64,000 nucleotides of DNA from Paenibacillus chibensis. Its GTDB lineage: Bacteria; Bacillota; Bacilli; Paenibacillales; Paenibacillaceae. Both the position numbers and the translations under genes were made by a program. The first letter of the stretch is position 1. Every line of letters starts with the position of its first letter. The stretch spans positions 1-64,000 of the forward strand of contig NZ_BIMK01000004.1 in NCBI RefSeq assembly GCF_004001045.1. The letters run 5' to 3'. Positions 17,228 to 27,877 of the stretch are shown one piece after another. The notes beneath the pieces were generated by a model. The model ran no database searches and had not been told where the DNA came from. It was given only the letters and a program-made list of their open reading frames with translations.

Positions 17228-20200
17228 TTGAGCGATATGCTGATTTTTTACGATGAAACATTTCCGTACGACGGTGTGCGTCCGGGAGAAGAGGATCTTG
17301 CCATGCTGCGGGAAGCCGCGCAGGTAACGGAGGCTGAAGGGCTGGAGTCTGCGCTGAACGGACTCGCCGGAGGCACGCTGGTCATGCTGCACGCGCCTTA
17401 TGTACCGAAGCAGGCGTGGACGGCCGTGCTTGCTTTTCTGAAACGCGGAGGCAATCTGCTCAGCTTGGGCGGAGCGCCGTTCAAGCGTCCGGTGCGAAAA
17501 GAAGCAGGCGCATGGAAAGTGGAAGCGGAACAGACGGCCTACCATCAGCAGCTGCATATTCATGAGGAGCTGCGCGTGGTGTCTTGCCCAATAGAACATT
17601 TGCAGGCAGATACGCTGAATCCGTTGTTTGAAGGCTTCGAGACGTTGTTTGAAGTGGCGGATACCTGGAATCTGGTTCCCCACGTCACCAAAAATGTAGA
17701 GCTTCCTCACCAAATGGGCTCGGCCGGATCGATGGATACGCAAATTTCAGCGCTTCTCAAAGGAATTTCCGCAAATGGCCGCGAAGTGGCGGCGCCAGTC
17801 GTGCAGTGGGAGAACAGCAGGGGGGCCTTTCGCCGGCGGGCGCTGGCTGCTCGTGAATCAGACCCTAAGCGGGAAGTTCTGGGAGCAGGGCGGAGCTGAG
17901 GCGGTTCTGGAATGGGCAGCCTACTGCAGCCATGGCGTGACGGAGTGGACGCTGAAGCCGGGCTACGCGGCTTACCTGCCAGGAGAACGCGCGGTGCTTA
18001 CGCTGCAAGCGCAGGACCTCGGCCGCGATCTCGGAGATGAGAAGACGGAATGGACATTTGGCATCAGCGTTCGTCATGCAGACGGGCAAGAGCCGGTCTT
18101 CACGACGGAAGTTACCATTCAGGCCGGCAGAGAGATGGAAATCCTCCGCATACCGGTTCCCGTGGAAATCAAGCCGGGCATGTACCATGTGCAGTGCCGG
18201 GCGGAGTCCGAGCACGGCGAAATCCGGTATCTGAACCAGGGCTACTGGGGGCATGACGCGGAGCTGCTCAGCGAAGGCGCGCCGGTCACCTGCGGACGCG
18301 ACTATTTTATCAAGGATGGAAGACCGCTGCCCGTGGTAGGCATGACCTACATGGCCTCCGACGTGGCGCGCAAGTTTCTGTTCCTGCCGAATGCGGCCGT
18401 ATGGGACCGGGACATGGCCCAGATGGCGAAGGCGGGCATTAACTGGATCCGGACCGGCATCTGGACGGCATACCGCAATGTGATGCAGGCGGACGGGCAT
18501 GCCTCGGAAGAAGTGCTGCGCGCGATCGACGCGTTCCTGCTGGCTGCGAAGAAGCATGGGCTGCAGGTCACCTTTACGTTCTTCTCCTTCACACCGGAGC
18601 CGTGGGAAGGATTGAACCCGTATTTGGATCCGCGGAGCCTGGAAGCGCAGAAGCGCTTTATCCGCTCCATTACGCTGCGCCACCGCGCGACGACAAACGT
18701 TGATTGGGACTTGATCAATGAGCCGTCTATGTTTGACCCGGATCGCATCTTCTCCGATGGCCCACGTTCGTCACGGGATCCGTTCGAGAAGGCTGCCTTC
18801 GTAGCGTGGCTGGAGGCGCGCCATGGAAATATCTCTGCGCTGCAGGAGCGCTGGAACATGACGCCGGAGCAGCTCCCGGATTTCGCCGCTGCGGTGCCGC
18901 CGGAGGCCACGGAGATCAACTTTGATATCCAGGATATCCATTCGGGCAAAAAAGGCACCCGCTGGCTGGATTATGTCCTCTTCTCGATGGAGATGCATAA
19001 CCGCTGGGCGTCCGAGCTGACAGGGGCGATCAAACGGGATAACCCGGATCAGCTCGTGACGGTCGGGCAGGACGAAGCGCTCGGCGCCTCGCGGCCGTCG
19101 CCGTTCTTCTACGGCGAGGCCGTCGATTATACGACCGTGCATTCCTGGTGGCTGAACGACCAGCTCGTATGGAACGGCATTTTCGCTAAGACCATGGACA
19201 AGCCGAACCTGATTCAGGAAACCGGCATCATGTATGTGGAAACGCCGGATGGACGCGCCAAACGGTCCGAGCAGGAGCTGCGCTCCATTCTGGAACGCAA
19301 GTATGCGTATGCTTTTTCGACGGGCGGAGCGGGCGCGATCCACTGGATCTGGAATACAAACTTCTATATGGATAACGCCAACGAGTCGCATATCGGGGCG
19401 CTGCGTGCCGACGGGACGGAGAAGCCGGAAGCGGATGTATCCTATGATTTCGGCAGCTTTATCGGGCAGACCCGCGATTTGTTCGTGGATCGTCAGCTTG
19501 AGGACGTGGTAGCCATTTTCCCGTACTCCAACGATTTTTCGAACCGCAAGCTGGCTTTTGAAGCGACGACGCGCTTGACGCGGATCCTTTCTTACGAGCT
19601 GAAGGTGCCTTTCCGTGCAATTGGAGAGTACCAGATCGAGGATCTCCGCAAGCATACCGCTCCGAAGCTGATTCTGCTGCCTAGTGCGCATAACATCGCC
19701 GACGAAGCCTTTGACCGCTTGATTGAATATATCGAAGAGAGCGGGTCGACGCTTCTGTTGACCGGACCTATCGGGATCGATGCCTACTGGCATCGGACGA
19801 ACCGCTTGGAGGACAAGCTGGGAATGTTCGAGGACGGCACCCGCATGCTCAGCAACGTGCTGAGGGAGGAAGTGCTGGAGCTGGATGGGAAGCAGCTGCC
19901 GTTATCCTATGGAAGCCGTAAAATCGCACAGGTCATGAAGGAAGTTTTTGGAGACCGGAACAGCGGCATAACGGCTGCTGAGAAGGCGGCATCGGAACCG
20001 ACGCAGCTGATTAAGATGTCCATTGGGAATGGACAATTGTTTTTCTGCCCGCTGCCTGTCGAGATCAGCGACCGGGAAGAGACTGTTGCAGAGCTCTACC
20101 GCTATGTACTTGCACAGGTTGGCTATCAACCGGAGCTGGCGTGGATTTCAGGTGAAGATTCTGGAATTTACGGCAGAAAGCTTCTATATAAAGAGGGCGC

Positions 20201-20381
20201 GCTTTTCGTCTTTGTTTCCGAGCAGGCAATGAACACATCTGTAGCAATCAAAGACCACACGACCGGAAAGACATATGCCTTTGAACTCGAGAAGGAGCGT
20301 TCTGTCCTGTTCGCCGTAGATGGACAAGGAGAGCTGTTGTCCGTTTACCGTCCGCATCAAGTTCATATCGAAGTGAAGTAG
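17228..20381 (+). pseudogene. Clan GH-A glycoside hydrolase, frameshifted
   Basis: One gene in two frames. The first part (17228 to about 17820) is an N-terminal domain of about 198 residues; the second (to 20381, about 850 residues) holds a TIM-barrel hydrolase with the acid/base Glu in DLINEPS (codon 18720) and the nucleophile Glu in LIQETG (codon 19218), as in GH5/GH42-type clan A enzymes. The break lies in a six-G run at 17820-17825; removing one G restores SRGPFAGGRWLLVNQ. It has no signal peptide, so the substrate is cytosolic; the flanking GH125 and GH38 genes suggest a beta-mannoside or similar linkage of an N-glycan core. The start is TTG 17228, or ATG 17237. It may be a sequencing error, a true mutation or a phase-variable tract. 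Confidence 0.75.
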
Positions 20382-20440
20382 TGTTTACACGAAATGCAGG
20401 AAAGATCAATTGACTAAACGGCGAGAGGAGACTACCTCAC

Positions 20441-23194
20441 ATGACATCTGAGACAACAACCCAAAGAACCGCGCATATCATTTCGCATACCCACTGGGAC
20501 AGAGAATGGTATCTGCCTTATGAAAAGCATCACATGCGGCTCATCCGCCTGATGGACGTATTGATGGATACGCTGGAGAACGACACGGAATACAAAAGCT
20601 TTTATCTGGATGGTCAAACCATTATTCTGGAGGACTATCTTCAGGTTCGTCCGGAGCAGAAAGAACGCTTGGAGAAATACATCCGCGAAGGACGCATTTT
20701 CATCGGTCCGTGGTATATCCTGCAGGATGCTTTCCTGACCAGCGGCGAGGCCAATATCCGCAATATGCAGATCGGACATAGGGATGCGCGCCGTTATGGG
20801 CAAATTTCCAAAATCGGCTACTTTCCGGATACGTTCGGCCTTGTCGGCCAGACGCCGCAGCTCATGCGCCAATCCGGGATTGATAATGCCGTGTTCGGAC
20901 GCGGCGTGAAGCCAACGGGATTTAACAATACTGTGGCTGATTCCGATTACGAGTCCTCCTTCTCCGAGCTGATCTGGGAAGGGCCGGACGGCTCCAAGGT
21001 GCTGGGCATTCTGTTTGCCAACTGGTACAGCAACGGCAACGAGGTTCCGGTCGACCCGGAGGAAGCGAAGATCTTCTGGGACAAAAAGCTGGCTGACGCT
21101 GAAAAATATGCTTCGACGCCGGAGCTTCTGTACATGAACGGCTGCGATCACCAGCCGATCCAAACCGATTTGGCTCAGGCGCTGGAAACGGCGCGTGCCT
21201 TGTACCCGGACACGGAGTTCGTGCATTCGAACTTCCCTAAGTACCTGGAAGCGGTGAAGCAGGCGAAAGAAGGCGAGCTGTCCGTCGTGCGCGGCGAGCT
21301 GCGCAGCCAGCGCACCGATGGATGGGGCACGCTCGTGAACACGGCCTCGGCCCGCGTGTACCTGAAGCAGATGAACCAGCACGGGCAGGCGCTGCTCGAG
21401 AAGGTGGCCGAGCCGCTGGCTTCGTACGCCCGCTTGGCCGGTCAGGCTTATCCGCATGACCTGTTGACGTATGCATGGAAAACGCTGATGCAGAACCATC
21501 CGCATGACAGCATCTGCGGCTGCAGCGTGGATGAGGTACACCAGGAAATGGTGACCCGCTTCGCGAAAAGCCGCAATGTCGCCGAATCGATCATCGACGA
21601 GAGCAAGCAGGCGATCGCCGACGCGGTGGATACTTCCGTGTTCAGCACGTACGGAGAGAATGCGGTTCCGTTTGTCGTGTTTAACACGACCGGATGGAAA
21701 CGCAGCGGCGCCGTGTCCGTAGATCTGGACGTGGAGCGGGTGTACTTCCGTGACGGCGGCACGCTCGAAGAAATGAGCCGCCGCATGAAGGAGCTCGATC
21801 TTGGACCGCGGGCTGTCATCGACGCCGACGGTAAGCCTGTGGCGTTCACGCTGGAGGATCTTGGCCTCCGCTTCGGATACGATCTGCCGGATGACAAATT
21901 CCGTCAGCCATTTATGGCGCGCGCGGTTCGGATTACGCTTGAAGCGGACCAAATTCCGGCGCTTGGGCTCAGAACCTATGCTCTCGTTGGCGGAGCGGCG
22001 GCTGAAGGCTTGAACGAGCCTAACGGCTCGCTCGTGAAGGAGGGGTATGTCATGGAAAATGACAACCTCCGCATCGAACCGGCCGCAAACGGCAGCATCG
22101 CCATTACCGACAAGCGTAGGGGACGCGTATACCGCGATCTCCTGATCTACGAAGATACCGGGGATATCGGCAACGAGTACATGTACAAGCAGCCGGAAGG
22201 GGAAGTAGCGCTGACCACGAAGGACCTCAAGGCTTCCATTCGTGTCGTGGAGGATACGAGCTATCGCGCCGTTCTTGAAATTACCCATGACTGGGCTATT
22301 CCTGCCTCGGCAGACAAGCTGCTGGATCAGGAACAGGTGGAGCTGGTGTATTTCCCTGAACGCAAGGCGCAGCGGGTTCAAGAGACCGTGCCGATGCGCA
22401 TCCGCACTCGGATCACCTTGGAACGGAAAGGGCAGGGCGTTCACGTTGAAGCCAGCTTCAACAACCAGGCGAAGGACCATCGCGTGCGTTTGCTGATGCC
22501 TACGGACATTACGGCTTCGAACCATCATGTGGATTCCATGTTCGAAATCGTGACTCGTGACAACAATCCTGCCAAAGAATGGCAAAATCCTAGCAACGCG
22601 CAGCATCAGCAGGCTTTCATGGATGTGAGCGGCGAGGGAGTCGGCTTGACGGTGGCCAATCTCGGGCTGAACGAGTACGAGGTGCTGCGAGACGGCCGCA
22701 ATACGATTGCCGTTACCCTGCTCCGCTCCGTGGGCGAGCTCGGGGATTGGGGACATTTCCTCACACCGGAAGCCCAGTGTCTGGGCGAGCATACCGTTCA
22801 TTTGGAGCTTATCCCTCACGATGGCGACGGCGTGGGCTCCGGTGCTTACCAGGAAGCGTACCAGTTCCAGATCCCTTGGACGGTAGCCCAAACCGGTCAG
22901 CATGCAGGCAACATTCCTGCAGAGCATGCGGCGTTTGCCTGGGAGGGCAAGGACCTGGCGTTCTCTTCCTGGAAAGTGAACGAGGAGTCCGGCGACGATA
23001 TGCTGCGCTGGTATAACATGAAGCCTGAAACAAGCCAGCTCCGGCTGCAGCTTTCGTCTGATCACGGATTCGTATACAAAACCAATATTCTTGAAGAGCC
23101 AAGCTCGGAACAACTTGCTGTCCATGAGGGCCGCACCGAGCTCCCGGCCGGACCTTGCGAAATCATTACGGCCGGCATTCGCCCGCTTTCGTAA
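20441..23194 (+). CDS. GH38 alpha-mannosidase
   Basis: A 917-aa cytosolic exo-mannosidase that removes terminal alpha-linked mannose. The N-terminal zinc site SHTHWDREWY (H18, D20) and the nucleophile Asp130 in YFPDTFG are present; NHPHDSICGCS provides the further zinc-binding His. The C-terminal beta-sandwich domains fill residues about 380-917. The length is usual for bacterial GH38. A GAGAGGAG site supports ATG 20441. It ends the mannoside locus; a GC-rich hairpin (23210-23242) follows without a T run. Confidence 0.93.
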   Translation: MTSETTTQRTAHIISHTHWDREWYLPYEKHHMRLIRLMDVLMDTLENDTEYKSFYLDGQTIILEDYLQVRPEQKERLEKYIREGRIFIGPWYILQDAFLTSGEANIRNMQIGHRDARRYGQISKIGYFPDTFGLVGQTPQLMRQSGIDNAVFGRGVKPTGFNNTVADSDYESSFSELIWEGPDGSKVLGILFANWYSNGNEVPVDPEEAKIFWDKKLADAEKYASTPELLYMNGCDHQPIQTDLAQALETARALYPDTEFVHSNFPKYLEAVKQAKEGELSVVRGELRSQRTDGWGTLVNTASARVYLKQMNQHGQALLEKVAEPLASYARLAGQAYPHDLLTYAWKTLMQNHPHDSICGCSVDEVHQEMVTRFAKSRNVAESIIDESKQAIADAVDTSVFSTYGENAVPFVVFNTTGWKRSGAVSVDLDVERVYFRDGGTLEEMSRRMKELDLGPRAVIDADGKPVAFTLEDLGLRFGYDLPDDKFRQPFMARAVRITLEADQIPALGLRTYALVGGAAAEGLNEPNGSLVKEGYVMENDNLRIEPAANGSIAITDKRRGRVYRDLLIYEDTGDIGNEYMYKQPEGEVALTTKDLKASIRVVEDTSYRAVLEITHDWAIPASADKLLDQEQVELVYFPERKAQRVQETVPMRIRTRITLERKGQGVHVEASFNNQAKDHRVRLLMPTDITASNHHVDSMFEIVTRDNNPAKEWQNPSNAQHQQAFMDVSGEGVGLTVANLGLNEYEVLRDGRNTIAVTLLRSVGELGDWGHFLTPEAQCLGEHTVHLELIPHDGDGVGSGAYQEAYQFQIPWTVAQTGQHAGNIPAEHAAFAWEGKDLAFSSWKVNEESGDDMLRWYNMKPETSQLRLQLSSDHGFVYKTNILEEPSSEQLAVHEGRTELPAGPCEIITAGIRPLS

Positions 23195-23375
23195 ACCGCG
23201 TGAAATCAGGAGGAGGAAGGAGACACCCGTCCCCTTCCTCCAAATATTTCATGATTTACATAAAGGAATTTACCAAATTTCACCGAATAAGAAATATTGC
23301 CACTGCATAATTTTTTTCATTGACAGATGTTTTTGTTTCCAGTACATTTGAACGTATTAAATTAATTGTCATTTA

Positions 23376-23392
23376 TGTCAGGTAACCTGACA
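23376..23392. promoter_or_regulatory. 17-bp palindromic operator candidate
   Basis: TGTCAGGTAACCTGACA: perfect 8-bp arms around a single central base, the form of a dimeric repressor site. The cognate regulator is unknown. Confidence 0.5.
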
Positions 23393-23588
23393 CAGAAAAC
23401 ATTATATTTACAATGTAAGCGATTTACATTTTTGAGGTCACTCCCGAAACACCATTTCCAGTTCAGGCATCCTCTGCTTTTAACATTAAAATTCGACGGG
23501 AAATGGACACCTTTTTCACAACAAACCCTTTACTGGCGCTAGTTTTGGATCATTAAAAAAAAATAATCCAAAGTGCCTAAAAAAAATA

Positions 23589-23617
23589 TTGACGTGATAT
23601 AAATTTACACGTATCAT
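23589..23617 (+). promoter_or_regulatory. Sigma-A-like promoter for the peptide ABC operon
   Basis: TTGACG (23589-23594), 17-bp spacer, TATCAT (23612-23617). It is the best promoter pair in the gap and would give a leader of about 440 nt. Confidence 0.55.
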
Positions 23618-23653
23618 TTACATTAAATTTATGTAGGAATTTTTAACCAATAG

Positions 23654-23694
23654 GTCAATGGTGACTTTTGTTGATTTCAATTGACCGATGGTCA
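23654..23694. promoter_or_regulatory. Two tandem GGTCA-type palindromes
   Basis: GTCA-ATGG-TGAC at 23654-23665 and TGACC-GAT-GGTCA at 23682-23694 share the GGTCA half-site and lie about 40-75 bp downstream of the promoter's -10, where a bound repressor would block elongation. Confidence 0.4.
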
Positions 23695-24062
23695 TTTAAA
23701 GCATTAATGCTTTATTGCGTTATTAGGTCCGCGTAAATTTGTCCGGTGCGTTCACAATTTCAGCGATGTCTGATCGGTGCAATTCCGGAGCTGGTTTTTC
23801 CTAACATTTGGATATATTAATTTTTTTAATATATTGCTTCACCTGTTGTGCCGTCGTCTTGTTTTAACTTTGTTGAAACCAAGAGGGGGAATTGTCTCAC
23901 ACGTAATTCGGGGGTCAGTAGAACGAATTCAACACAGGTGTAAAAGTCCCTAATAGGCAGGCGGACAAGATTCGTTTGGACTATTAGCAAGGTCTTGGGA
24001 TGCTTTATGCAGCTACTGCAAGTATCCATCATTTTTATTCTCAAAGGGGAGGAATATGGTAA

Positions 24063-25802
24063 ATGGCAAGTAAGAAAAAATGGTTGTCGTTAATGGTATC
24101 ATTGTCTGTTGTCAGTGCACTGTTTGTAGGCTGCGGCGATTCCAAAACTGCAGAGTCTCCGAAAGACGAGCCTAAGAAAGAAGACACAACGAAAACGGAT
24201 GAGGGCAAGACTGAAGAACCAGCTGCTGGCGCTCCTAAAGACGGCGGTACGCTGACTTTCGGCAGCACATCCGACATCGTAAGCGTGAACCCGATCTATG
24301 TACAAGATACAGCATCCGGTGACGCTGAGCAGTGGCTGTACGCTAAATTGTTCGATATCGACCGTTCCGGTAAAGTGGCTGTTGAGCCTTGGTCCCTGGC
24401 TGCCGAGCCAATGACGATCTCCGAAAATGGTCTGGAATACACAGTTAAACTGAAAGACAACGTCAAATGGAGTGACGGCCAGCCGATCACTGCGGACGAC
24501 ATCCTCTTCACGATCAATACGATCCGTGATCCTAAAGCAGGTTCCCCTGCAATCACAGGTTTCGACAAAGTGACCAAAGTCGACAAAGTCGACGACCACA
24601 CGGTTAAAATCACTTTGAAAGAAATCTACGCTCCGTTCCAGTACGTTCTGGCTATGGAACTGATTCCACAGCACGTTCTGAAGGACGTTAAGCCTGAAGA
24701 AATGCAAAAATTCGCATACGGCGCTGACCCTGCCCAAACCGTTACAAGCGGTCCTTGGAAATGGACAGAGTGGAAGAAGAACGAATATCTGACATTCGAA
24801 GCCAATGCGGATTACTGGGGTCCTAAGCCTCACATCCAAAAGGTCGTATACAAAATCTATGCTGACCAAAATACAGAAGTTCAAGCTCTGATCAAAGGCG
24901 ACATCGATCTCGTATCCGGTGTTCCTGTAACGCAGCTGGACGTTCTGAAATCCAAAGACAACCTGGCCGTTAGCTCGGAACCAGGACCACAATACGAATA
25001 CCTCGGTCTGAACCATAAGGCTGACAACTTCAAGGACAAATGGATTCCTTGGTCCAGTGCCAAAACAAGACAAGCGATGGCTTATGCCCTCAACCGTCAA
25101 GGCATGATCGACAACGTTCTGAAAGGTATCGGTACCGTTATGGACGCTCCGTTCCTGCCAGGATCTTGGGCTGATCCGAAGGAAGCCGCTACTCACTACG
25201 ACTACAATCCTGAGAAAGCAAAGGAACTCCTTGCTGAAGATGGATGGGTAGCTGGTAAAGACGGCATCCTGACAAAAGACGGACACCGTTTCTCCTTCGA
25301 ACTGCAATACAACGCCGGTAACAGCCGTCGTGAGCAAGTATCTGCTGTTATTCAGCAAAACCTGAAAGACGTTGGTATCGAAGTGAAGCCTAAGGCTCTT
25401 GACTTCGCTGCTTGGATCGACCAAAACCTGAACCCAGGTAAATTCGAAGCCGTTCTGATCGGCTGGTCCCTGAACAATCCGGATCCGGACCAAGAAACGA
25501 TCTTCGGTTCCAAGTTCACTCCGCCAACTGGCCAAAACAACGTTTGGTACAACAACCCAGAACTTGATAAGATCTGGCAACAAGGTACTTCCGTTGTAGA
25601 CCAAGCCAAACGTGCTGAAGTCTACAAAGAAGCAGCTAAAATTCTTTCGACAGACCTGCCATACATCTTCATGTACCAATACGGTACGCCTGAAGCGCTG
25701 TCCAAAAAAGTTAAATTTGCTGAAGAAGACAAACCAGAAGCATCCCTTGCTTACGGCTACTTCTTCCACGCGATCAACTGGTGGATCGACGACGCAAAAT
25801 AA
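24063..25802 (+). CDS. Oligopeptide-binding lipoprotein, OppA/AppA family
   Basis: A 579-aa family 5 solute-binding protein that hands peptides to the permease encoded downstream. It has a lipoprotein signal with Cys24 (LFVGC), a charged linker rich in Lys, Glu and Thr, and the family features NGLEYTVKLKDNVKWSDGQPITADDI and YNPEKAKELLAEDGW. AAAGGGGAGG precedes ATG 24063. A hairpin terminator between it and oppB implies higher expression of the binding protein than of the membrane and ATPase subunits. It could bind other small solutes such as nickel complexes, but the set of five genes is typical for peptides. Confidence 0.92.
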   Translation: MASKKKWLSLMVSLSVVSALFVGCGDSKTAESPKDEPKKEDTTKTDEGKTEEPAAGAPKDGGTLTFGSTSDIVSVNPIYVQDTASGDAEQWLYAKLFDIDRSGKVAVEPWSLAAEPMTISENGLEYTVKLKDNVKWSDGQPITADDILFTINTIRDPKAGSPAITGFDKVTKVDKVDDHTVKITLKEIYAPFQYVLAMELIPQHVLKDVKPEEMQKFAYGADPAQTVTSGPWKWTEWKKNEYLTFEANADYWGPKPHIQKVVYKIYADQNTEVQALIKGDIDLVSGVPVTQLDVLKSKDNLAVSSEPGPQYEYLGLNHKADNFKDKWIPWSSAKTRQAMAYALNRQGMIDNVLKGIGTVMDAPFLPGSWADPKEAATHYDYNPEKAKELLAEDGWVAGKDGILTKDGHRFSFELQYNAGNSRREQVSAVIQQNLKDVGIEVKPKALDFAAWIDQNLNPGKFEAVLIGWSLNNPDPDQETIFGSKFTPPTGQNNVWYNNPELDKIWQQGTSVVDQAKRAEVYKEAAKILSTDLPYIFMYQYGTPEALSKKVKFAEEDKPEASLAYGYFFHAINWWIDDAK

Positions 25803-25835
25803 CAAATGTCACAATTTAGGGGCACAGATCGTGCT

Positions 25836-25868
25836 AGAGGGGAAGGTTACTTCCCCTCGCCCTTTTTT
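25836..25868 (+). terminator. Partial terminator between binding protein and oppB
   Basis: AGGGGAAG / CTTCCCCT stem with loop GTTA, then CGCCC and six Ts. Some read-through must occur, as no promoter is seen before oppB. Confidence 0.8.
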
Positions 25869-25922
25869 GCGTTTCTGAATGTCTACGGTGTCGAGCACGT
25901 TTAATTTTTAGGAGGATCAATT

Positions 25923-26891
25923 ATGACTGAATATCTCATCCGCCGCTTGCTGCAATCCATATTGGTAATATTTTTGGTTTCGATCGCTGCTTTTGGCTTG
26001 ATGCATGCTGCACCCGGCGGTCCGACACAAATGATGATTTCTCCGGGGCTATCTCCAGAGACAGCAGCAGTACAGAAGCATAATCTGGGCCTGGATAAGC
26101 CAGTACCCACCCAATACGTCATTTGGCTTAAAAATATGTTGAAGGGCGATATGGGAAATACGTTTAAGAATAATACACCTGTAGGCGATTTGATCTGGCC
26201 AGCGGTGAAAAATACACTTGCGCTAATGTCGTTTTCTTGGGTCATAAGCTTGTTGATCGCTATTCCTTGGGGAATTTACAACAGTACCCGGGAATATGGT
26301 ATATCTGATCAATCGGCAAACTTTATTACTTATCTTGGTTTTGCCATGCCGGCCTTTTGGTTCGGGATTATTTTGCAGGAATTCTTCTCGATTAAGATGG
26401 ACTGGCTACCACTCTCAGATATGTATTCAATGGAAAAGCACGGTGATTTAGGAAATTTATTTATGCACTTGATTTTGCCTAGTACGGTTCTTATTCTTGT
26501 GAATCTAGCTGGATATGTTAAGTATTCACGTTCCAGTATGCTTGAAGTATTGGAGCAGGATTATATCCGAACTGCACGCGCAAAAGGCGTGCCTGAACGT
26601 AAAGTGATTTTTCGCCATGCATTGCGAAATGCCCTAATTCCGATTATTACAGTAATAGGTATGGATCTGGCAAGTCTCGTGGCTGGGGCAACCCTCACGG
26701 AAAAAGTGTTTAACTGGCCGGGTATGGGACGCTTGTTCGTCGATATGGCGTTGGCGCGCGAGTATACAGTCCTGATGGCTATTACAATGATTACCGCCGT
26801 CGCTGTCGTCCTGGGCAACCTGATTGCTGATATTCTTTATAAATTGGTAGATCCACGCGTACAACTCGGACGTAAAGGAGGCAAAGCTTAA
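25923..26891 (+). CDS. oppB: Oligopeptide ABC permease OppB
   Basis: A 322-aa membrane subunit with six helices. The N-terminal MTEYLIRRLLQSILVIFLVS helix and the EAA loop (EQDYIRTARAKGVPERKVIFRHALRNALIP) are typical of DppB/OppB. AGGAGG precedes ATG 25923. The stop overlaps the start of oppC by one base (TAATG), so translation is coupled. Confidence 0.93.
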   Translation: MTEYLIRRLLQSILVIFLVSIAAFGLMHAAPGGPTQMMISPGLSPETAAVQKHNLGLDKPVPTQYVIWLKNMLKGDMGNTFKNNTPVGDLIWPAVKNTLALMSFSWVISLLIAIPWGIYNSTREYGISDQSANFITYLGFAMPAFWFGIILQEFFSIKMDWLPLSDMYSMEKHGDLGNLFMHLILPSTVLILVNLAGYVKYSRSSMLEVLEQDYIRTARAKGVPERKVIFRHALRNALIPIITVIGMDLASLVAGATLTEKVFNWPGMGRLFVDMALAREYTVLMAITMITAVAVVLGNLIADILYKLVDPRVQLGRKGGKA

Positions 26892-27877
26892 TGAGTGATT
26901 TGAATACTGCAACGGCTCCGAACGTTCAAAATACAGATCCAGTTGTAACTGGAAATGCACCGCTTCCTCCAACCGGTAAACCGCCGGGTCCATGGAAGAT
27001 CGTGTGGCAGAAGTTTTCCCGCAATCCTTTTGCAATGACAGGTCTCGTTGTTTTGTTGATTTTCATTTTTGTGGCCGTTTTTGCCAAATTTATTGCTCCG
27101 TTTGATCCGGCCAAAATTGATTTGATGACTGCAAACCTGAAGCCGGGAGTCGATGGACACTGGCTCGGAACAGATGAACTTGGAAGGGATATCTTCTCCC
27201 GTCTCGTACACAGCAGCCAAGTATCCTTGTTGATCGGCTTCTCTGTTGCAATTATTGCAGTTTTCTTGGGTTCAATTCTTGGTGCCATTTCCGGCTATTT
27301 CGGTGGATGGATCGATACCGTGTTAATGCGTTTAATTGACGTGATGATTTCCCTTCCGTCGCTGTTCATTAATATCCTTGTCATGGCTATATTCGGTACA
27401 AAATTACTTTATCTCATCTTGATCTTGGCTCTAACGAGCTGGACCGGCGTAGCCCGTCTTGTACGGGGACAGTTCCTGCAGCTGCGTGAAATGCAGTATG
27501 TTGAAGCTGCCAGAGCCACCGGCGTTTCCCATTCGGGCATTATTTTTAGACATCTGCTTCGCAATGCCAGCTTCCCGATTATCGTCAATGCGACGCTGAT
27601 GGTTGGCGGAGCGATCCTGTCCGAGTCGGGTCTTTCCTATCTCGGTCTCGGTATTCAAATGCCGGCAACAAGCTGGGGTCTCATGCTGAGCAACTCCCAG
27701 GAATTCATGCTGACCAATCCAATGCAAGCGGTCTATCCGGGTCTTTGTATCCTGATTGTCGTGCTTGCTGTTAACTTCATTGGCGACGGTATCCGTGATG
27801 CTCTCGACCCAAGACAGAAAAATACCCGGAGGAGGTTAGCGAAATGGCGGAAAAACTTCTCGAAGTCCGGAATCTGA
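26891..27877 (+). CDS. oppC: Oligopeptide ABC permease OppC
   Basis: The second permease, 328 aa: a Pro-rich cytosolic N-terminal tail, the OppC N-terminal segment (KFSRNPFAMTGLVVLLIF), the conserved HWLGTDELGRDIFSRLVHSSQVSL motif and an EAA loop (YVEAARATGVSHSGIIFRHLLRN). The 3' end overlaps oppD by 34 bp; the last residues ([16 protein letters not shown]) extend past the usual family end because the frame runs on into oppD. Confidence 0.92.
   Translation: MSDLNTATAPNVQNTDPVVTGNAPLPPTGKPPGPWKIVWQKFSRNPFAMTGLVVLLIFIFVAVFAKFIAPFDPAKIDLMTANLKPGVDGHWLGTDELGRDIFSRLVHSSQVSLLIGFSVAIIAVFLGSILGAISGYFGGWIDTVLMRLIDVMISLPSLFINILVMAIFGTKLLYLILILALTSWTGVARLVRGQFLQLREMQYVEAARATGVSHSGIIFRHLLRNASFPIIVNATLMVGGAILSESGLSYLGLGIQMPATSWGLMLSNSQEFMLTNPMQAVYPGLCILIVVLAVNFIGDGIRDALDPRQKNTRRRLAKWRKNFSKSGI

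Larger units (their letters stand above)
23195..24062. other. Long regulatory gap before the peptide ABC operon
   Basis: An AT-rich stretch of about 870 bp without a gene. It contains a 17-bp palindrome (23376-23392), a sigma-A-like promoter (23589-23617), two tandem palindromes (23654-23694) and, in the leader, a 7-bp stem CTAATAG (23950-23956) / CTATTAG. No known riboswitch class was recognised. Confidence 0.6.

Noticed and set aside
17816-17830. Programmed frameshifting in the clan GH-A hydrolase
   Set aside because: A G run without a downstream stem or slippery heptamer context is not a known programmed signal; error or mutation is simpler.
20432-23125. An 897-codon open frame on the minus strand opposite the GH38 gene
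   Set aside because: It mirrors the high-GC coding frame of a clearly identified enzyme, has no domain and no ribosome site; a shadow frame.
24099-25805. A 568-codon open frame on the minus strand opposite the peptide-binding protein
   Set aside because: Phe- and Val-rich mirror translation of a real lipoprotein gene, no recognisable motifs.
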